DNA from: Colimorpha sp045222295
Lineage (GTDB): Bacteria; Bacteroidota; Bacteroidia; Bacteroidales; P3
Assembly (NCBI GenBank): GCA_045222295.1
Contig: JBGUXP010000006.1
Span: 186,001 to 250,000, forward strand
DNA length: 64,000 nt
Reading direction: 5' to 3'
Shown: positions 32,374-41,735 of the stretch, piece after piece
Numbering within the stretch: position 1 is the first letter of the stretch
Layout: every line of letters starts with the position of its first letter
The notes under the pieces: model-generated
Seen by the model: the letters and a program-made list of their open reading frames with translations, nothing else
Told to the model about the DNA's origin: nothing
Databases searched by the model: none
Translations under genes and position numbers: made by a program

Positions 32374-33669
32374 ATGTCTGCAAAAGGTAAATTTTCAGTC
32401 TCTTATATGTTTCTTTGTTTGCTTGTCGGCACACTGGCGACGGCGCAAACTGATACTTTGTCGACGAAAAGTCGCCTGACCCTTGGAGGCTACGGAGAGG
32501 CGGTGTACAGCCGCCATTTCTATTCGGACAATGTGTTCCGTTACTCACATGCCGACCGCTACAAGGATGCGCCCGCCTATTCGCGTCTGGACCTGCCGCA
32601 CGCCGTCATCATGCTGGGTTACGACTTCGGGCACGGATGGAGCATCGGTACCGAGATTGAGTTCGAGCACGGTGGCATCGAGGCCGCTGTGGAGAAGGAG
32701 ACCGAGGAGACGGGCGAGTTCGAGCAGGAAATCGAACGTGGCGGCGAGGTGGCACTGGAGCAGTTCTGGGTGCAGAAGAGTTTTAACAAACATCTGAATG
32801 TGCGTGCGGGACATATAGTGGTGCCGGTGGGAATGACCAACAGCAACCACCTGCCCACGCAGTTTTTCGGCCTCTACCGTCCTGAGGGCGAGAACACCAT
32901 CATGCCCTGCACGTGGCACGAGACGGGCGTGAGCCTGTGGGGCAAGGCGGGCAGCTGGCGCTACGAGGTGCAGCTGCTGCCGGCACTGAACAGCAACCTC
33001 TTCAACGATGCGGGATGGGTGCACAACGGGAGTGCCTCGCCCTACGAGTTCCGTCCGGCCAATAGCCTGGCGGGTGCCGCCCGTGTGGATTGGAGCGGCA
33101 TTAAGGGCCTTCGACTAAGCCTCAGCGGATACATTGGCAACACTTTCTCCAACGACATCACCACGACGGTGTATCCCGAAACCTCGCGTTACTACGGTGC
33201 CACTGGAACCCTGATGATTGGTTGTTTCGACTTCGCCTACAAGAACCGTTGGCTCACCGTGCGTGGAAACGTGGATTACGGTCATCTCGGCGATGCCAGC
33301 CTTATCAGCACCCGCAATAAAAACCAGACGACAATGACCGGCAACCCTTACCCCCATACTGCCGTAGGCGAGAGTGCTTGGGATGCCTCGATTGAAGCGG
33401 GTGTCGACTTGTTGTCGTTATGGGGCAACCATCCGCAAAAGCTGTGGTTCTTCGGGCGTTACGACCACTATGACAGTTTCGTTCCCGCCGAGGGATGGAC
33501 CGATGTGGAGTGGGCCGAACGTCAGGTGGTAAGCGTGGGAGTGAACTATTATCCGCTGCCCGAAATTGCCATCAAGGCCGAAGGCGGCGTGCGACTGCTG
33601 GCCAGCCAGTACAACAACGAGCCCTACTACGCCATCGGAGTGACCTGGGCAGGATTTTTTAAACGATAA
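32374..33669 (+). CDS. Porin-like outer membrane protein of an imelysin cluster
   Basis: A 431-residue beta-barrel protein with a signal peptide (about 1-25, LATAQT). Motifs such as TLGGYGEAVYSRHFYS, YSRLDLPHAVIMLGYDFG and RAGHIVVPVGMTNSNHLPTQ are those of Bacteroidota phosphate-selective-porin-like proteins; an acidic stretch (EKETEETGEFEQEIERGGE) would sit in a loop. It is followed by an imelysin and a di-haem oxidoreductase gene, an arrangement seen in iron-acquisition clusters, so I infer a role in metal uptake across the outer membrane. The substrate is not shown by the sequence. Confidence 0.82.
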   Translation: MSAKGKFSVSYMFLCLLVGTLATAQTDTLSTKSRLTLGGYGEAVYSRHFYSDNVFRYSHADRYKDAPAYSRLDLPHAVIMLGYDFGHGWSIGTEIEFEHGGIEAAVEKETEETGEFEQEIERGGEVALEQFWVQKSFNKHLNVRAGHIVVPVGMTNSNHLPTQFFGLYRPEGENTIMPCTWHETGVSLWGKAGSWRYEVQLLPALNSNLFNDAGWVHNGSASPYEFRPANSLAGAARVDWSGIKGLRLSLSGYIGNTFSNDITTTVYPETSRYYGATGTLMIGCFDFAYKNRWLTVRGNVDYGHLGDASLISTRNKNQTTMTGNPYPHTAVGESAWDASIEAGVDLLSLWGNHPQKLWFFGRYDHYDSFVPAEGWTDVEWAERQVVSVGVNYYPLPEIAIKAEGGVRLLASQYNNEPYYAIGVTWAGFFKR

Positions 33670-33693
33670 CGAAAACACAAAAACAATTATATT

Positions 33694-34845
33694 ATGAAAC
33701 ACGTCTTCAAAACTTTAGCGGTGGCGCTTCTTGCCACCCTGACGCTCGCTTCGTGCGAGAAAGAGAACAACGATGTTACCAACGACGACCAGCAGGCACA
33801 AGCCATCGTCGGCCAGTTTGTTGACCACACCGTGGCACCGACCTACACCGCGCTGGCGGCCAATGCCGAGCAGTTGGCCGACCAGCTGGCAGCCCTAAAG
33901 GCCTGCCCCACACAGCAGGGCCTTCAGCAGGCTTGTGAGACATTCCTTGCCGCCCGCGAGCAGTGGGAGAAGAGTGAAGCCTTCCTCTTCGGCGCTGCCG
34001 GCGACTTTGGTATCGATCCGCACATCGACAGCTGGCCACTCGACGAGGATGCCTTCAACACACTGATGAACAGCCCGGCCATGCTCGAAGCCCTCAATGG
34101 CGAGGATGGCGACGTGGTGGCCGGCGAGCGACTCGGCAACGCCCTGCTGGGTTTCCACGGCATAGAGTACATCCTCTTCCGCAACGGCCAGCCCCGCAAC
34201 GTGAGTGACATCACCGCCGACCAGTGGAAATATGTGATGGCAGTGGCCGGCGACCTGCGCAACCGCTGCTACCAACTCGAGGTGGGTTGGCTCGGCGATG
34301 CCGCTCCCGCCGCCCACAAGGCCAAGCTCGACGACCTGGAGCTGCAGTACACCGTTGCCGGTGGCAACTACAGCTACGGCGAGAACATGAAGAATGCCGG
34401 TCAGGCCGGCAGCACCTACGGCACCCGTGCCGCCGCCTTGATGGCCATCCTGCAGGGCTGCTCCGACATCGCCGACGAGGTGGGCAGCAGCAAGATCTAC
34501 GCCGCCTGGCACGGTGAGGACGTCACCTATATCGAGTCACCCTACAGCTATATGTCCATTACTGACTTCCGTAACAACATTATCAGCATTAAGAATGCCT
34601 ATATGGGAGGCATCGAGGGTCAGCGCGACGAGAGCAAGTCGCTGCACAATTATCTGAAGAGCCTCAACGCCGGTTTGGACAGCCAGGTGATGGCCGCCAT
34701 CGACAACGCGCTTGCCAAAATCGACGCTATGCCGGTGCCCTTCGCCCTGCATTACAGCGAGGCCGCCAACGGTGAGGCCGTCGAAGCCTGTGTCGCACTG
34801 AGCGATGCCCTCGGCGAGGCGATTGACGCTATCCGTAACAATTAA
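33694..34845 (+). CDS. Imelysin family lipoprotein (peptidase M75 / IrpA-like)
   Basis: A 383-residue lipoprotein (lipobox TLASC near residue 21) of the imelysin/M75 family. The family GxHxxE motif is present as GFHGIEY at residues 153-159 (His155, Glu158). Two four-helix-bundle repeats are expected and the sequence is helical throughout. Despite the peptidase name, members such as IrpA and EfeO-like proteins are linked to iron uptake. It lies between the porin-like gene and the di-haem gene. Confidence 0.9.
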   Translation: MKHVFKTLAVALLATLTLASCEKENNDVTNDDQQAQAIVGQFVDHTVAPTYTALAANAEQLADQLAALKACPTQQGLQQACETFLAAREQWEKSEAFLFGAAGDFGIDPHIDSWPLDEDAFNTLMNSPAMLEALNGEDGDVVAGERLGNALLGFHGIEYILFRNGQPRNVSDITADQWKYVMAVAGDLRNRCYQLEVGWLGDAAPAAHKAKLDDLELQYTVAGGNYSYGENMKNAGQAGSTYGTRAAALMAILQGCSDIADEVGSSKIYAAWHGEDVTYIESPYSYMSITDFRNNIISIKNAYMGGIEGQRDESKSLHNYLKSLNAGLDSQVMAAIDNALAKIDAMPVPFALHYSEAANGEAVEACVALSDALGEAIDAIRNN

Positions 34846-34923
34846 ATAAACACGAATTATCACAAATTGACCATTAATTATTTCATGAATAATTCATGGA
34901 AATTCATGTTAATTAGAAAAAAT

Positions 34924-36501
34924 ATGAAAAAGACTGCAATATTTCTATCAGTTGCATTGGCGATAAGTTTCGCCGCCTGCAACCACGAAGAGGAGCCGAC
35001 ACCGCAGCCTCAGCCGGGAGTCGATGAAGAGACTTACGCCGGTGGCCTGCTCGGCACCACCTTCAACCAGAGCGCATCAGCCTACGAAGACCCCACGCCC
35101 GCCGTGGAACAGGCCGGCATGGTCAACGCTTTCAAATACGGAGAGATGTTCTTCGAGCACACCGTCACGCAGAACAACCCGCCCTTCAACGGCCTCGGGC
35201 CGCTCTATGTGCGTTCCAGCTGCGAGAGCTGTCATCCCGGCTACGGCCACGGACGCCGCATGGAACGCTACCGTGCCGACGATTGGGGCAACGGCTACTT
35301 GCTGGTGGTGTACAACAGCGCCACCAATGCCTATGAGAGCTCGGTGGCCGGCATGCCGCAAACCAAGGCGGTGGCGCCCTTCAAGCCCTCCATTGACGAG
35401 GAGAAAATCAACATCGCCTGGCTGCCCTACACCGACGACTGGAACAACACCTTCCCCGACGGCGAGACCTACGACCTCATCTATCCCGAGGTGACCATCC
35501 CCGAGGATGCCTTCTATGCTCCCCTGTCCACTCCCTACGGCCAGCTGGCTTTCCGCCTCGAGAGCACAATTGGCATCTACGGCACTGGCCTACTCGACGC
35601 CATCCCCGACGATTCGCTGAAGGCGCAATACCAGCGTGAGCAGGAAGCCGGTGCCACCCTCAACCCCACCATCTGGGCGGGTGGCGACTGGGCGTCGCTA
35701 TACGGCAACACCTCGCATCCCAAGCGCTTTACCTACGCCCTCAGCCGCGGTCCCTTGCAGGATGCCGCCGGTGCCAACGCCATCTGGAACATCACCAACG
35801 TCACCCGCAGCGACCGCCGCAAGCACTACCTCAGCCTCGACCCCTCCATCTACGCCACCACGGCTTCGCAAGACCCTGAAGTGCAGGCCCAGTTCTACCA
35901 GTACTTCCCCGAGTGGAACAAGACCGGCAACGTGCAGCAGGACATCTACAACTACCTCACCTCCACCGAGCTGCCCGTCGAGATGAGCGACGAGGACTAT
36001 GTCAACTTCATGGTGTGGCACCGTGGCTTGGCCGTTCCCGCCGCCCGCAACCTCAGCGACGCCACCGTGCAACGCGGCCGTCAACTCTTCCGCGAGATAG
36101 GTTGCGCCGCCTGCCACCGTCCCAGCTGGGAGACTGGCGACGACCGCTTCACCGACCCCAACGGTTTCTTCGCCGACGGCGACGTGCGCCTGCCGCGCTA
36201 TCCGCACCAGAAGATATGGCCCTACACTGACATGGTGCAGCACCGCCTCTTCATGAAGAACGACATCCGCACCGGCTGGTGCCGCACCACCCCGCTGTGG
36301 GGACGCGGCCTAGCACCCATCTGCTCGGGACATGCCGACCGTCTGCACGACTGCCGCGCCCGCAATGTCATCGAGGCCATCATGTGGCACGGCTGTTCGC
36401 GTGAGGGTGGCCAGAGCGACGCCCGCTGGACGGTGGAGCGCTTCCGCCAGCTCAGCAAAGCCGACCGCGATGCCGTGGTGAAGTTTATCAATGCCATATA
36501 A
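34924..36501 (+). CDS. Di-haem oxidoreductase family lipoprotein (DUF1111-like)
   Basis: A 525-residue lipoprotein (lipobox SFAAC, about residue 19) with two c-type haem sites, CESCH at residues 100-104 and CAACH at 394-398, the layout of the di-haem oxidoreductase family related to bacterial cytochrome c peroxidases. Other family features are GLGPLYVRSSC and RTTPLWGRGLAP. It is a plausible electron donor or ferric/ferrous redox partner for the imelysin. The ATG at 34924 starts the signal peptide; a longer frame with a non-ATG start has no signal function. Haem attachment needs the cytochrome c maturation system; a CcsBA gene lies at 42454. Confidence 0.9.
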   Translation: MKKTAIFLSVALAISFAACNHEEEPTPQPQPGVDEETYAGGLLGTTFNQSASAYEDPTPAVEQAGMVNAFKYGEMFFEHTVTQNNPPFNGLGPLYVRSSCESCHPGYGHGRRMERYRADDWGNGYLLVVYNSATNAYESSVAGMPQTKAVAPFKPSIDEEKINIAWLPYTDDWNNTFPDGETYDLIYPEVTIPEDAFYAPLSTPYGQLAFRLESTIGIYGTGLLDAIPDDSLKAQYQREQEAGATLNPTIWAGGDWASLYGNTSHPKRFTYALSRGPLQDAAGANAIWNITNVTRSDRRKHYLSLDPSIYATTASQDPEVQAQFYQYFPEWNKTGNVQQDIYNYLTSTELPVEMSDEDYVNFMVWHRGLAVPAARNLSDATVQRGRQLFREIGCAACHRPSWETGDDRFTDPNGFFADGDVRLPRYPHQKIWPYTDMVQHRLFMKNDIRTGWCRTTPLWGRGLAPICSGHADRLHDCRARNVIEAIMWHGCSREGGQSDARWTVERFRQLSKADRDAVVKFINAI

Positions 36502-36546
36502 GGTAAATCACTATTAATGGTTAGCATGCGTTCGAAAAAGAAGCTG

Positions 36547-36554
36547 TATTTTTG
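36547..36554 (+). promoter_or_regulatory. Promoter element upstream of the terminator hairpin and TetR gene
   Basis: TATTTTTG followed by CAG, about 45 bases after the di-haem gene stop and 147 bases before the TetR start. A terminator lies between it and TetR. Confidence 0.6.
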
Positions 36555-36559
36555 CAGCG

Positions 36560-36657
36560 TGAAAACAGAGTGCCACTTATGGTAACATGTAGCCTTTATA
36601 AAATTGATTTTGAGAATATAGAGAGGACTTACAGAGCGTAGGTCCTCTTCTTTTTTT
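36560..36657 (+). ncRNA. Candidate small RNA or attenuated leader
   Basis: About 100 bases between a consensus promoter element and an intrinsic terminator. It contains a 20-codon frame (ATG near 36580, MVTCSLYKIDFENIERTYRA) whose stop lies in the hairpin. This is what a small RNA, or an attenuator controlling TetR, would look like; it could also just be the terminator of the upstream cluster. Confidence 0.3.
36622..36657 (+). terminator. Intrinsic terminator before the TetR gene
   Basis: Arms AGAGGAC and GTCCTCT with an inner TAC/GTA extension, followed by TCTTTTTTT. Confidence 0.8.
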
Positions 36658-36700
36658 GAATGATTTTGAATAACGTTCGTTTTTGAAAACAACAAAGAAT

Positions 36701-37330
36701 ATGCAAACAAAAAAGGAATCGGTACATGAGCAGATAGCTGCCGCCGCCAAGGAGGTCTTCCTGCGGAAGGGTTTTATGAAGACCGCCATGCACGACATCG
36801 CCAAAGGTGCGGGTGTTGGCGTGAGCAATATATACAATTATTTCAGGAGCAAGGACGAGCTGTTCAGATATATCGTCACGCCGCTGATCGCCGAGATGGA
36901 GCGGATGCTGCGCGAGCATCACAACACAAGGTATCAGGACCAATTCCAGAAGTATGCCAATGAGGGCAGCGATGAGATGATGCTGGAGCACATGCAGGCA
37001 TACATAAGGCTGATAGGCAACCACAAGGATGAAATGAGGCTGATTCTGTACAAGTCCCAGGGATCGTCGCTGGAGAACTTTATCGACGATTATACGGAGG
37101 AGTGCACCCGTCAGGTGGTGGAATTTATGAGAGACTACAAGCGGAAGCACCCGCAAACGGGCATGGTTAGGACAAGGTTCACCTACCACGTCCACACGGT
37201 GTGGATGTTCAGCTTCATGTCGGAAGTCATCAAACACCGGCTGACGCTCGACGAGATGGAGAAGGCCGTGGAGGACTATGTCCAGTTTGAGTTCGCGGGA
37301 TGGAGTGAAGTGATGAAAATTGAGAATTAA
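36701..37330 (+). CDS. TetR/AcrR family transcriptional regulator
   Basis: A 209-residue regulator. The N-terminal helix-turn-helix (about 10-55) reads IAAAAKEVFLRKGFMKTAMH, DIAKGAGVGVSNIYNYFRSK, the TetR pattern. The ligand domain is all helical. It is the first gene of a plus-strand set with an RND exporter, so by analogy it represses that operon in response to a transported compound. A TTG six codons upstream is less likely than the ATG. A palindromic operator was not identified. Confidence 0.9.
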   Translation: MQTKKESVHEQIAAAAKEVFLRKGFMKTAMHDIAKGAGVGVSNIYNYFRSKDELFRYIVTPLIAEMERMLREHHNTRYQDQFQKYANEGSDEMMLEHMQAYIRLIGNHKDEMRLILYKSQGSSLENFIDDYTEECTRQVVEFMRDYKRKHPQTGMVRTRFTYHVHTVWMFSFMSEVIKHRLTLDEMEKAVEDYVQFEFAGWSEVMKIEN

Positions 37331-37364
37331 AAATCAATAATTAATAACAAAAACAATAAAAAAA

Positions 37365-39719
37365 ATGAAAATCGAAAAAATCAACAATTTCTTCGGCCGC
37401 TATGCCGAAAGACTGTTGCGAGTCAGGTGGTGGACACTGGCCGCATTCGTCGTAGTGATTGCCCTCTCCGTGGTGGGTATGGGGCGTATGGTGAAAGAGA
37501 CCTCGTTCGACGACTATTTCATCGAGGATGACCCAATGCTGGTGAAGACCGAGGAATTCAAGTCGCACTTTGGCAACGACTACTATGTGGGCGTGCTGAC
37601 GCAATGCGACAACCATTTCACAAAGGAACACCTGACCACGCTGCGTGCCCTCTCGAACGAGCTGCAGGACAGCCTCTCGTATGCCGACAAGGTGACCTCA
37701 CTGACCGACATCGAGTTTATGGTGGGCAGCGATGAGGGGATGACCATTGAGCAGATAGTGCCCGACGAGATTCCCGACGACGGAACGGCGGCGATGGACA
37801 GCATCCGCGCCCGCGCCTACAGCAAGCCCCACGTAGCCCGCAAGCTCATCTCCGAGAAGGGCGACCTGTCGTGGATTATGGTGAAGTTGCGCGCCTTCCC
37901 CAAAGACAGCGTGTGGAAACAGCAGGGCACCGTGGCTCCCGACATCATCACCGGCGAGGAGGTGGAGCGCATCATCAAGAAAGCCGAGTATGCCTCGCTG
38001 AATCCGCGAGGTGCCGGTATGCCCTACGTCACACATTGTAAAACCGAATATATAGGCAAAGAGATGGGGCGACTGATGGGTATCGCCATCCTGATATGCA
38101 TTGTTGTGATGCTCATCATGACTCGTTCGTGGAGGGGTATCGTGGCTCCGTTGCTGTCGGTCGTCGGAGGCCTGTTCATCACTTACGGCATTGCAGGATA
38201 TACCCAGATGTATGTCGACTCGACAGTGCTGATGATACCCACCATCTTGTCGTTTGCTGTCGCCATCGCATACAATATCCACATATTCTCCTACTTCCGG
38301 GGACGGATGCGCATCCACGGCAAGCGCCGCAAAGCCATCGTCGAGACCCTCACGGAGATTGGCTGGTCGGTGTTCTTCTGCGGTTTCACCACGTTGGTGT
38401 CGCTGCTGTCGTTCCTCGTCATCCCCATCCGCCCGATGCATTGTATCGGCGTGGTGAGTTCGATGAGCGTTCTCTTTGTGCTGCTCACGTCGTTGGTGAT
38501 TACCCCGCTGCTGCTGTCGTTTGGCAAGGACAAGCGCCCCGTGGAGGGCTTCACCGAGGATAGCGACACCCGCTGGAGCAAGATGATGGTGAACCTGAGC
38601 GACGTGGTGTTGCGCAACCCCAAGAAGATAGGCATCACGTTCATTGTGATCGCGGCCTTCCTCTGCGTCGGCCTTTGGAAGATAGAGGCCGCGTTCGACA
38701 TCGAGCGCACGATGGGTATCAGCGTGCCCTACGTGAAGGAGGTGGTCGACGTGGGACGCTCCGAGCTAGGTTCGCTCTATTCCTACGACCTCATAGTGGA
38801 GCTGCCCAACGACGACCAAGCCAAGGAACCTGACCAACTGAAGCGTCTGGACAAGCTGCAGCAAGAAGTGGCCGGCTATGAGCTTACGAAGCGCACCACT
38901 TCGATTCTCGACATCTTGAAAGACCTCAACCAAACCCTGAACGACGGTGACAGCGCCTTCTACCGCATCCCCGACACCGAGGAGGAGGTGGCGCAGATGA
39001 TGGTGCTCTACGAGAATGCCGGCGGCACCGAGTCGGAATACTGGATTGACTACGACTACCGCCGCCTGCGCCTGATGGTGGAGATTTCCGACTTCAACTC
39101 GGCGCAGGTGGAGCGCGAGATGGCGCAGATACAGGACGATGCGCAGAAGCTCTTCCCCGAAGCCAAAATCACCGTGGTGGGCAACATCCCGCAGTTCGTG
39201 ACGATGATGCAGTACCTCGTGCGTGGACAGATGCTCTCGTTCGTCATCTCCATCCTCATCATCGGTATCATCCTGATGATAGCCTTCCAGAGCATCCGCG
39301 TTGGACTCATCGGATTGGTGCCCAACATGATGCCTGCCATCTTTGTGGGTGGCTATATGGGATGGATGGGCATCCCGCTCGACATGATGACGGCCACCTT
39401 GCTGCCCATGATGTTGGGTATGGCTGTGGACGACACCATCCACTTCATCAACCACTCGAAGCTGGAGTTCGACCGCACACAGCACTATCGGACGGCCATC
39501 CGTCGCACCTTCCGTGTGGTAGGTGTCGCTATCCTTATCACCTCCATCATCACCTCGGCGGTCTTCGCCAGCTTCTGCACGTCGGCCTGCACCATGTGCG
39601 TCAACTTCGGCCTGATGGCCATCATCGGCATCCTCTCGGCACTGGCTGCCGACCTGTTTGTGACACCGATTTTGGTGAACAAGTGTAAAGCCTTTGGAAA
39701 GGAAAAGTCTAACCAATAA
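37365..39719 (+). CDS. RND superfamily exporter (MMPL/SSD type)
   Basis: A 784-residue inner membrane protein with twelve predicted helices in two halves: helix 1 near 20-40, helices 2-6 from about 225-385, then the same layout in the second half (SFVISILIIGIILMIAFQSI; VDDTIHFINHSKLEF). The repeated short loops between helices match the MMPL/HpnN branch rather than AcrB. Members move lipids or hydrophobic molecules. The neighbouring LolA-like and barrel genes support a trans-envelope lipid or hydrophobe route. It starts 34 bases after TetR. Confidence 0.9.
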   Translation: MKIEKINNFFGRYAERLLRVRWWTLAAFVVVIALSVVGMGRMVKETSFDDYFIEDDPMLVKTEEFKSHFGNDYYVGVLTQCDNHFTKEHLTTLRALSNELQDSLSYADKVTSLTDIEFMVGSDEGMTIEQIVPDEIPDDGTAAMDSIRARAYSKPHVARKLISEKGDLSWIMVKLRAFPKDSVWKQQGTVAPDIITGEEVERIIKKAEYASLNPRGAGMPYVTHCKTEYIGKEMGRLMGIAILICIVVMLIMTRSWRGIVAPLLSVVGGLFITYGIAGYTQMYVDSTVLMIPTILSFAVAIAYNIHIFSYFRGRMRIHGKRRKAIVETLTEIGWSVFFCGFTTLVSLLSFLVIPIRPMHCIGVVSSMSVLFVLLTSLVITPLLLSFGKDKRPVEGFTEDSDTRWSKMMVNLSDVVLRNPKKIGITFIVIAAFLCVGLWKIEAAFDIERTMGISVPYVKEVVDVGRSELGSLYSYDLIVELPNDDQAKEPDQLKRLDKLQQEVAGYELTKRTTSILDILKDLNQTLNDGDSAFYRIPDTEEEVAQMMVLYENAGGTESEYWIDYDYRRLRLMVEISDFNSAQVEREMAQIQDDAQKLFPEAKITVVGNIPQFVTMMQYLVRGQMLSFVISILIIGIILMIAFQSIRVGLIGLVPNMMPAIFVGGYMGWMGIPLDMMTATLLPMMLGMAVDDTIHFINHSKLEFDRTQHYRTAIRRTFRVVGVAILITSIITSAVFASFCTSACTMCVNFGLMAIIGILSALAADLFVTPILVNKCKAFGKEKSNQ

Positions 39720-39731
39720 ATAACAATAACA

Positions 39732-40517
39732 ATGAAAAAAATAGTTTTATTTGCAGCCCTGTTTTCATTTATCAATTGTCAACTGTCCATTTGCCAAGCG
39801 CAGCAACTCACGGGTCGCGACATTGTCCAGAAAGTGAAGAACCGTCCCGACGGCGACACCCGCTACAGCGAGCTAGAGTTGACGCTCATGAAGAAGAACG
39901 GCACCACCCGTCAGCGCAAAATCACCATGTGGGCCATGGACGAAGGCAAGGACACCAAGAAAATTATGTTCTTCACCTACCCGGGCGACGTGAAAGGGAC
40001 GGGATTCCTCACCTACGATTACGACCAGGTGGGCAAGGAGGACGACAAGTGGCTCTACCTGCCCGCCATGAAGAAGACGCGCCGCATCAGCGGCTCCTCG
40101 TCGAAGACCGACTACTTCATGGGCACCGACTTCACCTACGACGACATGGGGTCGCGCAATGTGGATGAAGACACCCACAAACTGCTGCGCGAGGAGATGA
40201 AGGACGGTCACAAATGCTGGGTCGTCGAGTCGGTGCCTGTCGACAAACGCGAAATCTACAGCCGCAAAGTCTCCTGGATTCGCCAGGACTGTCTGACGGC
40301 CATCTATGTGGAATACTACGACAAGCTGAACAAGTTGCACCGCGTGCTCACCATCAGCGATGTAAAAGAGGTGCAAGGCTTTTGGACGGTTCACAAAATG
40401 GAGATGAAGAACGTGCAGACAGAGCACAGCACCATCATCACCGTGAAGAACTCCAAGTACAACATCAAGGTTGACAAAAACCTCTTCACCGTCGCGAAAC
40501 TGGAGAAAGGCTTATGA
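39732..40517 (+). CDS. LolA-like outer membrane lipoprotein-sorting family protein
   Basis: A 261-residue periplasmic protein with a signal peptide of which the hydrophobic end (FINCQLSICQAQQ) is encoded by a 7-bp tandem repeat. The remainder is the half-barrel LolA/LppX-type fold: LTGRDIVQKVKNRPDGDTRY, LMKKNGTTRQRKITMW, DKWLYLPAMKKTRRISGSSS, DFTYDDM. This subgroup is found beside MMPL/RND exporters and is thought to carry hydrophobic cargo rather than lipoproteins. Its stop overlaps the next start as ATGA. Confidence 0.88.
   Translation: MKKIVLFAALFSFINCQLSICQAQQLTGRDIVQKVKNRPDGDTRYSELELTLMKKNGTTRQRKITMWAMDEGKDTKKIMFFTYPGDVKGTGFLTYDYDQVGKEDDKWLYLPAMKKTRRISGSSSKTDYFMGTDFTYDDMGSRNVDEDTHKLLREEMKDGHKCWVVESVPVDKREIYSRKVSWIRQDCLTAIYVEYYDKLNKLHRVLTISDVKEVQGFWTVHKMEMKNVQTEHSTIITVKNSKYNIKVDKNLFTVAKLEKGL
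39771..39791 (+). repeat. 7-bp tandem repeat in the signal peptide of the LolA-like protein
   Basis: ATCAATT, GTCAACT, GTCCATT, encoding INCQLSI in the signal peptide. Confidence 0.75.
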
Positions 40518-41680
40518 AAAGGATTCTCTTAGTTGCATTACTCGGATGCCTGATTCCTCGTCCTGTCTCAGCACAGGACGAGGAATCGCTCCGCGTCGGA
40601 GTGAAAGGCTTTGTGGACACCTATCACGCCCTGCGGACGGAAGAGCCGTACGATTGGATGTCGTCGCGCACGAGAGTGCGCGGCGAGGTGACCCTCGAGA
40701 AGGGCGATGCCGGTGCCTTTGTGTCGGCCAACCTGATGTACAACGCCACCCTGAAGGATCTCACGGGCTTTCAGCTGCGCGAAGCCTACGGCTGGTGGTC
40801 GCACGGCCACTGGGACCTGCGAGCCGGCCGACAGATCATCGTCTGGGGCGTGGCCGACGGTTTGAGGCTCACCGATATCATCTCGCCGATGGATTACACC
40901 GAATTTCTGGCACAAGACTACGATGACATCCGTATACCTGTCGGTGCTATGCGTCTGCGCTACTCTCGCGACAAGTGGTGCCTTGAAGCTGTCGCCGTTC
41001 CCGTCCCGTCGTTCTTCGAGCTGCCCACCGATGCTACCAACCCCTGGTCGGTAGGTCCCATCCCCATCGAGGCCGAACCCCAACACAAGCTTGGCAATAT
41101 GGAGTATGGCGGACGCTTGTCTTTTTTCCTCAGCGGGGTCGACTTCTCGTTTTCAGCCCTCCGCACCTGGAACAAGATGCCCGTGCTCTGTTCGGGTATG
41201 GGTGTCTATCGCCGTATGACTATGCTGGGCGCCGATATCTCTGTTCCCGTTGGGCAGTTTGTGATAAGGGGCGAAGCCGCGGAATATCTCGACGAGGCAC
41301 AGACCTTCATGGGTGCCGGCGAAGTGCCGACGGCCAACTCCACCAATGTTCTTGTGGGGCTCGACTGGTATGCCGGCAACGACTGGTCGCTCTCGGCGCA
41401 ATACGCCCACAAATATGTGGCATGGGACGGGCAGCGCAACAGCGGGCTTGCCACCTTCCGCGTCTCCAAGGAGCTGCTGAACAATACCCTCACCCTGCAG
41501 GACTTCGCCTATATCGACGTCACCAATGGCGGCATCTACAACCGCCTCAGTGCCGACTACGCCATCAATGACCAGTTGCACGCCCTGCTGGGTTACGACT
41601 GGTTCCACGGCGACAAAGGCTCCTTCGCCATCTATAAACATAATTCCGAAGTGTGGGTGAAACTGAAATACAGCTTCTGA
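40514..41680 (+). CDS. Outer membrane beta-barrel protein of the RND cluster (DUF1302-like)
   Basis: A 388-residue barrel with a signal peptide (about 1-20, PVSAQ). Features include LREAYGWWSHGHWDLRAGRQ and IIVWGVADGLRLTDIISPMD, which match the DUF1302-type porins found with RND and LolA-like genes in Pseudomonadota, and a C-terminal aromatic (KLKYSF). I infer an outer membrane exit for the cargo of the RND pump. The cargo itself is unknown. Four-base overlap with the LolA-like gene indicates tight coupling. Confidence 0.82.
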   Translation: MKRILLVALLGCLIPRPVSAQDEESLRVGVKGFVDTYHALRTEEPYDWMSSRTRVRGEVTLEKGDAGAFVSANLMYNATLKDLTGFQLREAYGWWSHGHWDLRAGRQIIVWGVADGLRLTDIISPMDYTEFLAQDYDDIRIPVGAMRLRYSRDKWCLEAVAVPVPSFFELPTDATNPWSVGPIPIEAEPQHKLGNMEYGGRLSFFLSGVDFSFSALRTWNKMPVLCSGMGVYRRMTMLGADISVPVGQFVIRGEAAEYLDEAQTFMGAGEVPTANSTNVLVGLDWYAGNDWSLSAQYAHKYVAWDGQRNSGLATFRVSKELLNNTLTLQDFAYIDVTNGGIYNRLSADYAINDQLHALLGYDWFHGDKGSFAIYKHNSEVWVKLKYSF

Positions 41681-41681
41681 A

Positions 41682-41726
41682 CCCCTCAAACCTTTTAAAC
41701 CTTTTAAACCCCTTAAACCTTTAAAA
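41682..41726 (+). repeat. 9-bp tandem repeat between the barrel gene and the small membrane protein gene
   Basis: Five units: CCCCTCAAA, CCTTTTAAA, CCTTTTAAA, CCCCTTAAA, CCTTTAAAA. They fill nearly all of the 55-base spacer. Confidence 0.9.
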
Positions 41727-41735
41727 CACCATACA

